From NCBI GenBank assembly GCA_021442155.1, contig CM038217.1, positions 145,449,643 to 145,513,642 on the forward strand: 64,000 nt of DNA, written 5' to 3'. The notes under the pieces were generated by a model, which was given only the letters and a program-made list of their open reading frames with translations, did not search any database and was not told the DNA's origin. The translations under genes were made by a program, and so were the position numbers. Origin of the DNA: Cymbidium sinense (lineage: Eukaryota > Streptophyta > Magnoliopsida > Asparagales > Orchidaceae). Shown here one piece after another: positions 37,217 through 49,200 of the stretch (position 1 is the stretch's first letter; each line of letters starts with the position of its first letter).

Positions 37217-40200
37217 GTGCGCAGGCGTGTGTGTATATTTTAGATAAATGAACTGATATAGGGAGGGATAGAAATGACAAGTGTATATAACGACAACTCA
37301 AGATTGGGGTTTTTTTACAGGCAAGCCAGGCTTTACAAAGAAACAAGCCGATCTATTTTTCCCACCTGACTTTGCTGATGACTTCCCTGTGGCCATGCAG
37401 GTATGATGGTCTGTACCACTGATTCTAGGTTTTGAGAGTTTCATGGCTATTCATCTTATCTATTGGCAATTGAAGTTTCTTGTCAAATCGTTTATCATAA
37501 TCCTTAAAGCATTGTAGTCATTATATGACATCAAATTTGATGGACATTCTTACCTCTAGAGACATCGCATCAATTGAATTAGGTGCATTTTAGTGCGGAA
37601 GTTTGTTCGGTTTAATTTCATGTGCAGTGCAGTTGTTCTATGGATGATGGAATGTGAAATGCTTCTATTTAGTTTTAATTTATAGTATCTTCTTTCACAG
37701 TGATGGCAATCTGAAACCTTATTTTCCCATTCTTTGATCTATATCAACTACTTTTTTTATAGTATTATTGATGCCCCACCTAAATTTTTATTTACTTTAT
37801 TTGTAATTGATTTGAGCTTGTTTAAGTTCCATAATGAAGTGAATTTTATCATACATAGCTAGGAACACCTACCAAGCTGCTGTATCTTTGTACTTAGATA
37901 TTTGTGTTGCTTTTTGATGTGATACAAGGAGCTAGATGTTCTCGAATCATTTCTGAATGTAATTTCCATCATTCTTTGTTTGCATCATAACAGATTTCAC
38001 ATTTTCTTATGGATGTAAATCATTGGGATTGGTTTATAATTTACATATTGTGTTTCTTGTGCTCTTAACTAATGAATTGTTTGCTAATGCTTATCTTCCA
38101 TTATTGAAGGGATTGTATTGTATTTGTCATATTGAGGTGCCACTAATCATCTCTTTGCTATTTCTTCCCATGTCTAAAGGTTGTAGTAGATTTTGTGGTG
38201 GAGTTGTGACAATTGGTGATCAAGTCATTAAAAAGAGTGAATGTTTTAGATATCTTGGATCTATTGTTCAAAGTGGTGGTGAAATAGATTGGGATGTTAT
38301 TAGTAGAATTCAAGTTGGATGATTGAAGTGGAGGATTGCACCCGGCCTATTTTGTGATAGAAAATTACCGCCTAAACTTAAAAGAGAAAATTTTATAAGA
38401 TGAGGGTGAGACCTACAATGCTTCATGGCATAGAATGTTGGCCAGTAAAAGAGAAGTATTAACAATAAGTGTTGCAAAGATGAGGATGCTTAGATGGATG
38501 AGTGGCTTTACACTTAGAGATAGAATGTGAAATGAATATATATGTGAAAAGGTTGGAGTAGCTCCAATGATAGATAAGATTAGAGAGGGACATCTTAGAT
38601 GGTTTAGTCACATTAATTGCCAGCCATCAGATGACCTATTTATAAGAGTAGATGTATTAGATTTGGCTTATGTTAAAAAAGGTAGAGATAGTCCTAAAAT
38701 GATTTGGTTAGGAAGTATAAAAAATGACATTCTTTTATTAGAATTAAATGAGAATTTGACACTTAATAGGACACAAGGAGAAGGAGGATTCATGTAGCTG
38801 ACCTCACATAGTGGGATAAAGGCTTATTGTTGTTATTGTCTAATGCAAAGCTTATACCATTGTGAAGGATCTCTTTCCTACTCTATTGCATGAGACATGA
38901 TACCCTAAACAAGAATGCTTAGTTGGATATCATCATGATCACAATGTGCTATACCTACACATTTCCATTTTATTTTTTTCATTATTCTGCCCATGCACTC
39001 TTTGTTGTATATCCTCAAACCATTAAGTTTTTGCTAATTTCTCTTTAATTTATGATAGTTTTCCATTATAATATCATTTGTTCCATCATTTCTTCTTAAT
39101 TTTTCATGACTAACAATTCTTGTAATCATGATCTCTTTTAATACCCCTAGTACTAAGATCCATATTATATGATTGATCTAATTACATTCTAATTAAAATT
39201 TTCTATGTATCCATGATATAATCGTACAATACTTTTGCACATCACTTTAATTCCATGTTTTAATTCTTGAAACTGTCATAGAATTAAATCCTTATTCTTT
39301 TATTTAATGAATTTAACATAAATATATCTATCATATCTAGGTATCACTTTATCTTCTAGTGGCATTAATTGAAGATTATCAAATTTACATCCACAAAATT
39401 GCATATACTGTATATACAAAAATTTACTTTACTAATTCCAAGCATCATTTCTTTTAAAAATTCCACCCATGCCCTAAATTTTTATTTATGTTAACTATCT
39501 CACCTATTATAACTAATATCTATAAATGTCTATAAATAGTCTACAAAAAGGTGTATTACTTTGAATTTCTTTTTTGTTAGCATCTCTATAGCCAATTATA
39601 AAAAGAGTGATTCAATGTTGATCCTCAATGTAATTCTATAAACTATTATGTCACCCCATAACTATTTTTAATGCTAATAAATATTCCATAATACATATTT
39701 TTAATAGCTTTAGTATACTTTTAATATCTAACTTATCATCTCAGTGCTCACCAAATCAATTTTCATGATATTTTAGTAATAAAATTGTACAAAGATTCTT
39801 TCATTACTATTTATATTTTTTTTCATTAGTTTTTTTAAAAGTTTTTGCACTAAAGATCATTTCCATATTGTACATTTCTAGCATAAAACTAAATTGAATT
39901 TATAACATTAGTCTTATCTTTTATACATATGTTCCATTATCTTCTCCTATAACTTTGTTGATGACTGAAATTTTTTTTCTCTTATAATTCCACTATCATA
40001 AACATCTACTTTGTTCTTAAATATTACAATAATACTTTTCCAATCATTTGGCATGATCTTATCCTTCATTATTTCATTGAAAATATTTGTCAGCCAAAAA
40101 TTTCAAAAATATTCGTAACTCCTAACATTGATATGTATCTTATTTGCATTTAAAGCTTTATGTTTATGCACACTCTTCATAGTTAATCAAATTTAAGTTA

Positions 40201-43200
40201 TCGAGCAATCTTTAGTATGCTTTGTTATTTTATGTCTTTTGTTATTAAAAAGATTGCTTACTTAAAGTGCTCATTTTATATATTTTTTTTCTAAATATTA
40301 TTTCTATGTTTCGTTGACTTCTTTGATGAAATCTTATTTTCATCATTGTATGCCTAATTTTATAAATATCTCGAAATCTCATTTCTTTTATTTTATTTAT
40401 TTTGTATCCTTCATATTGTTCTCTTATTGCTAGTCTATTATATCAGTCAGAAAAAAGCTACAATCTTGACTTTGTTTATTTTTTACACTTTTTTTAGCTT
40501 TTCGATAAGTATTACACGAATTAGTTGTATTTATTGTTGTCATTCTTTTAAATCAAATTTCTTTGCATTAATAATTTTTGTGCCTCATTTTACTCTTAAG
40601 TTTATTATTTATTTTAAAATTATCTTGAATTTCTATAACAAGCATCTTAATTTAGTTAGACATCTTATCTTTTGCCCAGTTTGATTCAAATTTAAATTTT
40701 CAATTTTCTTTTCTGACAACCTATGTGAGAAGTTGAACAAAATTTTCTTTTTAAACTTCAGTTATTTACTTACGGAAAGTATTTGTTCTAATTTATTTAT
40801 GTATACTTATAACATGAACACTCATGACTAATACTATATGCTTTATTAATATTCATATTTTGTGCTATCAAATTTTCTCCTAAAATCAATTTGCAATTTT
40901 TGTATATTGATTTTTCTTTAAGTGAAAACAGTTATTTGTTTTGCTAGCCCCAATTTTGGAACTAATTACGTTTTTTTTAAAAGCATGTGTTCATTATGAT
41001 AAGATCATATGTGATTGTGAAATCAAGTTTAGCTTCTCCTTTTAGGTTTTTGTATCATTACAGTTATCATGAATCTCCTTATATTTCATCCTACTAAACC
41101 CATGTAAGCATTTAAAACATCATCATTAATTATCCTCTCTTATGCATGCATTTGTAGTAGTTCATGAGCTTCCTGAAATTAATGTTTGCAATTCTCTTTT
41201 TATCTTACTTGTGTAGCATTAACCTTTACCACTTCTATAAAAAAAATAAAAAAATAAAAATAATAAAAATAATAAAAAAAAAACCTTTACCACTTCTATA
41301 ATATCTGTTGTAGTAATTAAATTAATATCAGTCACAATATAACGTACTATATTCACCTAAACAATTTATTTTTCTAACTTTTTATCCATGCCTATCTTGG
41401 TCATAGTTAGCCTTCTCAATATAAAGTAACTTATAATTTTTCCAAACATCTTTGAATTTTTTTCCTTGTTATTCAACTTATTGCAAACATATTTTATTTA
41501 GTCTTCTTCAAATGATTGCACATTAATTTTGTAGTCTTCTTATATGTTTTTTAATATCTATTTAGTCCCTTTTGACCTTTTAACATGATGCAAATGCATA
41601 ATATTGCTGGATGAGGAACTTTTAAAATAAAAGACATCGGAAGAAAAGAACCTCAAGGGTCTATTTTAAAAATGACCAACGTGAAATTTATTATATTTTG
41701 GAGAGTGTGGTTTGCTTTTTTTTTTCTTTTTCTCCTGGTATATAAAACTAGAAACTTTTTAACCACTAGCTTTTTGGTATTAGAAATGCTAACGTTAGAG
41801 CCAATATATTAAGAGTTTGGACAGCAATATCCCAAACTGCAAGATGATCTTTATAAGCAAAAATCTTAGTGGGTCTGGTAAAAAATCTTCTTAGTGCAAA
41901 GTTGGTCACAACCATTGGGTTTACATCCTAGGAAGGCATTAGATCCAAGGTTGGACCTAAAATTGATTTAAGATTTTATGTACGGATCAAATTTAAAATA
42001 GTTAGAGCTACCAGCAATGCATTAAAAATAAAGATTTTATTAGCTGAATGCTCTATACAATCCTATTTACTTGGAGGATTTCATAGTTCTGAGTGTTTCT
42101 TGAAGCATTTAAGTTGTGATGATAATTTTTGTAAGAAGAACAATTGGAAGGAATGCCTCTAGATTCTACCTTTTGCAAATAATGATGAGCTGTGGAACCA
42201 ATCGATATCTCTTTCTTGAAAGAGATAGTAACATTCATTTTAAACAAAATGCTTGCAATTGACTACTTAGATAACTTTGTAGTAGCAGCTTCCACTTAAA
42301 GCAATGCGCAAAAAATTGAGCCAAGAGAATACAGAGCTAATTGGTTGAAGTAGTGAATCCATAGACACAGAAAAGTAACCCAAATTAGCGAACAAGAAGT
42401 TCCACAAAACAATCAAGAGAAGATCATTTGAGCATGTGCATTAGGAACCTATTAACATAGTATGATCTCTAATACAAGAGGTGTGAGTTAATTGATAAGA
42501 AAATGATGAGGATCATAAATGTCAATGACGCAAAATGGAACACGCTTTGCACGATGGTGCGACACGGTGCACCCTCGGTGTCATTCGTATAGTGCGGTGC
42601 GGTGCATCAAAATGACGCATACTATTTGCGCTATGCATGGCAATGGCGATAAGTTATTTTTGAAGATTGATATAAAAATAATATATATATATATATAAAC
42701 ACACGCTTCCCCACGTACGAACGCAAGAACACATATATACATGCATACACATGTATATACATATTTATTTATAATTTTAAATATCAGCATCATATTTAAA
42801 ATGTCATGCGTCATACCATGCGTCATGTGCCATGGAATCGCTTTGCACAATGGTGTGGTGCTCGCCATTGACAAGTATGATAAGATTAATAAGTTTGATT
42901 GCATAAGCTCCAATCAATCTTAATTTGATCATATATTTGTGAACAATCTTTATATTGGGCAACTTTAGTGAAACTTGCCATTATGGGAGAAAAAGGGGAC
43001 ACCAACTTAGAGATCTCCCTATTAGACATATTTAGTTTAGTGCTAGTTTACCCTGATAGGATGATGGAAGCTTGTGATGAGTGGTGCATAGCCTTGTTAA
43101 AATATATGGGGAAATGATTAATAACATCAATGAATGAATGGGAAACACAAGGTAGATTCCATCTAGGAGGGGGAGCGACCATAATGGCATCATTTTAGCA

Positions 43201-46200
43201 GTCGACGGAGTAATAGGATTTGATAGAGATGAAATATTTAGAGCCAATGGAAACGAGGTGGCTTGATGTCATGCACAAGATGTTGAATAGAAGGTGACAA
43301 TTAGGAAAGCTAAAATGAAGCATCAAAGACACCTTTTGTGAGAGGTCGGAGATAGCATGGGCACAAGTGCGAACACTCAGAGGTGATGATGCCCCACAAC
43401 AGAGGCACAACATGACCAACATTGCATAGAATGTGGCCACAGGCTGAAGATTGCAGATTATGAATGCTAAGCGTGAGCAAGAAAGCTTTGGGCCACAGTG
43501 AGTGGACAAGCATTGCATGCGAAAGAAGAACCTCAATAAAGAGGATAGTGATGGCACCCAATGCAAGTTTGCTGAGGCCACAGGTTGCACTAGTGCAAGC
43601 AGGCATGAGGTAGATTGGATTGTAATCTACAATGCAAGCCATCAGAGTAGCCGCACCTTGCTTAATGGTGTGAGGATGCAAGGGTGATAGCCACATGCCT
43701 GTTAGTATTGAGAGAGGCGAGGAGCATAATACCTGCATGTGAGTGCTAAGACCAAGGGGATTCATGAGTCCAATGATTGGATTAAATTGTAGTTTGTTGG
43801 TTGTGGATGATATGCGCGCCAACCTTTACTATTTATCATCACAATCATCATAAGTTGTGGGGTGTCGTTTAAGGTGACATGCTATACACTCCTTTCCCAC
43901 TTCTATTCACAACTAGGATAGGTGGTTCTAGAAACTTCCTACATCTATAAAACATAAAATTATACTTTGTTGTATAATTTTAGCATATGTTTTATAATTG
44001 ATTGCCAACCTAACATCAACTCTCCATTATTTTCAACCAAATGGGATTGGAACAAGTGGTTTTGAGTTTTTGATAGCTAATATACCTTCAGGATAGGTAA
44101 ATATGTTAAATTAGGAGATTTGAAAAGACCACTTGCTAATGATATCAAAGATTCACTACTTTAGGGATACAAGATAGTAAAGTAGCCATTTCATGTTTTC
44201 ACCTAAATACATAAGAGCCTTAGAGTTTTATCTGCCCAAATTAAGTTCTTTCAACATATGCATACATGAATTAGCCCATACAGATCTCAGAAGCAAGCTT
44301 GAAACACTCTGTAGTGATTTGAAAGAGAGAAAATTTTATCAGCAGTGAAAATTTGCTAGGCTTAATTAACTTGATTTGACTCTAACATTTTCACTTGAAT
44401 AATATAGAAGACTGAAATTTGGCTTCTAGTTCCCCATGCATAACCATAACTTGCGTCTAGGGAGTCCAATTTAATGCTTGGCAAATGATATCAAATCCTG
44501 ACAAAATAAACTAAATCAAAATTGAAGACCAATAATATTTTATATGTAATGTCAGGCCTTTGGGTAGCTTTCCGAACACAATTTTCTGAAAGCATCTTTC
44601 TGAACGCAATTGAATGTCGTTTAGGTAACTGCGTTCTGGCTACATTTTAGATTATTTGCGTTCATAAAATTGCATTTTTCAATCTGACTTGGTAAAATGC
44701 AGTGATTGTTAGAAAGTTATTGACTTTTTCAAAATAAAAAAATTGTAATACTCATCATATTTATTAGATAACAATTCCACAATTTTTAGATAGTTGCAAT
44801 TGCCTCAAACAGATCCTAAATTTTACCTTGAAATTTTTCTACATTTCGAACCTTCTATAAGATTTGAATAATTCACAGCTTTAAATAAAGCTTCAAAGTA
44901 GTTCAGTATGTTGGTTGGATGTATTCTTATCATCTATCTACTTGTGAAAATTAGCATTAATATCATTTATATCACTAAATAGTTTTGAATGGAGAAGATT
45001 GATTTTGGAATAAGACTAACGATGGTGATAATGACCACATAATTCCCATGTCAGTAATTTTTGATTGAGGATGATAATTTGTAAAATATCAAAAGTTTAT
45101 AGAGTTGATTTTTTGGCCTGCTATTATACATGGTAAAGTTTCAGGTTTTAACCTTTTTGGAGGAATTGCCCTTGCATAACATAGATGTTTGTATGGTTCT
45201 TTAATTTATGTTGTTGCATAAGCTATGCACTATGTTTTTTTGTTATACTCTAAGATTTTACTATAAGAATCTTATTTTTGCAGGTTTCACAGAAGTATCA
45301 TTTGATATATGTGATCACAAAGCTTGGCCTTCTCTGTGTATATGATTTGGAGACGGCTGCTGCAGTTTATAGAAATCGAATAAGTCCAGACCCTATATTT
45401 CTGACTTCAGAAGCTTCATCAGTTGGTGGATTTTATGCTGTTAATAGAAGAGGGCAGGTTCTTCTTGCAACAGTGAATGAGGCAACTATAGTACCTTTTG
45501 TAAGCGGACAGGTAAGTTCCAAAATTTTTACTCTCTCTTTATAACTGCTACAAATATCTTGTTAATATGTCCATTTGGTACTTACAGTTAAACAACCTTG
45601 AGCTTGCTGTTAATCTTGCAAAACGAGGAAACCTTCCTGGGGCAGAGAATTTGGTGAGTCATCATGTCTTGAGCTTATCTACATATGATTGTACAGAAGC
45701 TACCAATTGGTTGAGATGATTTTTATCATTTTATCAATATCCGCAAGCTGTTTCCAAGATTCTTGCTGTTGAACTTATAAATTCATGCCATGAAGCTCCC
45801 TCATAATGTTTATATGACTGATGATGTCATGCTTTTTTGAACTTAGACTTGTTGGTCTTTATTTTCACGTAAATTGGTACTTTTCTGACCCTCTTTTCAT
45901 TTATAATAAAAAGCATGATCCTTTTTAATTCTTTTTGGCTACGCTGCTCAATTGATCAATTGAGATGTTATTTCAAGTAAAATGGTAACTTCAAACTTAG
46001 AAGTTTCTCTGCATCTTTCTGAACACTAATGGCTATATTCTTGTCATAGTTTATATTGTGGAATATATTACTGTAACATTGTTATTTGTCTTTCTATTAG
46101 CTCTATTTTCTTTGAATTATATAAGAAGTCCAATTGGCATTAACTAGGATTGTTTGGAGGAGATAGAATAGGTTTTGTTGAGGCATTGTAGAGGAGAATG

Positions 46201-49200
46201 GGGTAGATACAATTGTGGCCTATTTGTAAGCATATTTGGAGAGAAGCATGATACGGCCAGATTTCCTGTACTTATGGTATCATAGCCTTTTTTTTGGTGA
46301 TGATTCCTAAATGTGTTGGTGCACTCAATGATACTTCATGTCATCCAAAAATGCCTAAATTATGGTCCTTTACTGGTGGTATGCACATCTTGAACTACAA
46401 ATAGATCAAATCATGTGCTCTGATTCAGAAAGGTTGTTCTCTCAAACGAAATACAAGGAAGCTGCGGAACTTGCAGCAGAATCTCCCCAAGGAGTTCTCA
46501 GAACTCCTGAGACTGTAGCAAAATTTCAGGTATCAACTTAATCTGTGGGCACTTCAAATGATTTATTGGAGCATTTTTTTAAGGAACTATTATTCTATGG
46601 CTCGTCATGGGACATGGAAACGGCACCACTGATATAGGTGTGACATGGTTAGGTTATATGTGATTGTTGTATATTGAATGTGTGTGTAATTCATAAAGAT
46701 GGTGGCATTTATGAATAAAAATATATTTTTGATATCGTACTGCTAAACACAAAAAATTAAGAATATTTCAATTTCGTTAAAATATCAGATGAAGTGAGAT
46801 AGTTCCTTGAAGAAGGTAAAATTGGAGAGGGGAGTGAGAATGGGAAAATCTAAAACAGGATTGGTTTTCAATTAAACTTCGTTATAGTAGTGTAGGTGAT
46901 AGCCAATTTGTGTCCAACTTGTGGTATGGCATGTATAAGATGAATGCTCGAGAAGTATCTAATTTTTGTTTACAAAAATGAGAGAAAAGATGGAAAAATG
47001 GCTTGTTTGACATGGCGTTTTGAAGTTTCAAGTGTCCAACATGATGTCCATTCCATCATGACATAGCAGGCCCGTAAGAGTCTTTGTGCCTTATAACTGG
47101 CAATGACACTTTTCCTTCTCTAATTGCTGAAGTTGAATTCAGTTAGAAGCATGTTCACATACCTTTTTATTTTTTTCTCTGTATATTAAGAGACGAAAGT
47201 TTTCTTCTGATTTATTTTATCAGAATTTTACTTTTGAGGGTTCATTGATATCTTGCAATTAATTTCATGCAGAGTGTACCTGTTCAAGCTGGGCAAACGC
47301 CACCATTATTGCAGTATTTTGGAACATTATTAACCAGGGGGAAGCTCAATGCTTTTGAGTCTTTGGAATTGTCACGGCTTGTTGTAAACCAAAATAAGAA
47401 GAATCTTTTGGAGAATTGGTTAGCTGAGGATAAACTCGAGTGCAGCGAAGAACTTGGGGATCTTGTAAAGGTTGTGGGAATGGAACAACTATCAAATACC
47501 GGGCTGCTTTTATTCTATATTTAATCCCAACTAAAATTATGGGGCATACTGGGCTTAGATCTTATTATGCATAACTCTTGATAGTGTAAGGCCTGTTGGT
47601 TTGTATGGTATGTCCTTGACGTCTTGGTTCTTACTGTGGTCAGACTGTGGACAATGATCTTGCACTTAAAATTTACATAAAAGCAAGGGCTACTCTTAAG
47701 GTTGTTGCTGCTTTTGCTGAGAGAAGGGAATTTGATAAAATTCTTATTTACTCTAAGCAGGTATAGGTGCCAACTTAAAATTTTAATCCAGTTGTGTTTA
47801 CAAATTTGGATGCGATTGGAAGATTTGTTATTTGATCTTCTTCTTTTTTCCCAATAATTAAGTTTAATGTGGAATGTAGGTTGGCTACACACCAGACTAT
47901 CTTTTCCTTTTGCAGACAATTCTACGGTCGGATCCGCAGGTAAAGGATAATTTGTTTGCATATCTGTGGCTTTTCTATTGCGTACATATTCCTGTTTTAT
48001 CTGTTCATTACGAGGAATTCCTGCATCTTTCACTTTGAGAATTTTTTTTTTCTTATCAAGTATGCTGTTAATCAAATCAGCTAATTTAGTTAATGCAGTG
48101 TAGTCTTGAACACAAATCTTTGGGGGTGAAATGTCTGGCCTCCTAGTTCTTAAATACTTTTGCAAGTAAACCTAGGTTCAAAAAAGCAAAATCAGGAATT
48201 AAAGCATTTTCCCTAGCATTACAAGGTGTAAGCTTCAAATTGGAATAATAAAAACACTTAAACCAGTCATAAAATTAAAAAATAATTTATAAATATGTTA
48301 TAAGACATTGACATAGTTTACTTAGTTCATTATCACTAATTATAAAATCTCATGACAAGAAAAAGAATATAAATCTTAATCATAAATATTAAATTAAAGT
48401 TTGAAATAAGATTCACTGAAAATTTAAATATGCCATGAAGATTAGGATCCACATTAATCTCTTTCTCACTTTTAGTATCCTCAAAGAGTCATTGTAAGTA
48501 ATAAGTCTATCATTCTCTGATTCAATTTTATCATCATCTTTAAAATTCATTTTAATTACTAATTTCTTAACATCATATATTAGTTATTATTGGATTCAAA
48601 ATAATTTATAATAAATGACAAATTAATAATAATCTACGTATACAATTATAATCAAATTATATTTTTGCTTCTTTGATGCTCTAACCTGACATTATTTTCT
48701 TATTTTGAATGACAGTAAAGTAGGAGTTGCACTAGATATGGTAACTTTTTTAATGTTAGTAAGGATATCTTCATTCTCATAATCACTAAAAGCAAGCCTT
48801 TCATCTTCAACTTCAAATTCTTCACAATTTTTTGTTCTATCCATTCATCATCAAATTATAGATTATCAAAATTCAAAGGATCAATTGTATCATCACCATT
48901 TCTTGATCTCCATAAATTGTGGTGTCTATATTTTAATTGGTTTATTAAGCATAGCATAAACTAACATGTTCACCTATTCTATAGTCAATTTGATCCTCCT
49001 TTTTATATGGCATTTGAGTAAACATGCTCCAATTATGTTACATATAGATGCTGAACAAATAGGGTTGAGAACTAATGCTTGAATTTTAGGCATGTCATCT
49101 CCAAATTTTGCTCACCAACATTATAGATTAGAATGAAAAAGAAATGATTGATATATACAAAAATAGGAAGTTTAAATACAAATTTTTAGTTATAAAATTA

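Noticed and set aside
46403..46529. An earlier AG (after ATAG near 46402) as acceptor for the clathrin exon
   Set aside because: It gives an open stretch, but in the wrong phase for the preceding exon, and residues unlike any clathrin.
47521..48165. Reverse 214-residue frame
   Set aside because: It runs antisense across three in-phase clathrin exons and an intron; no family likeness.
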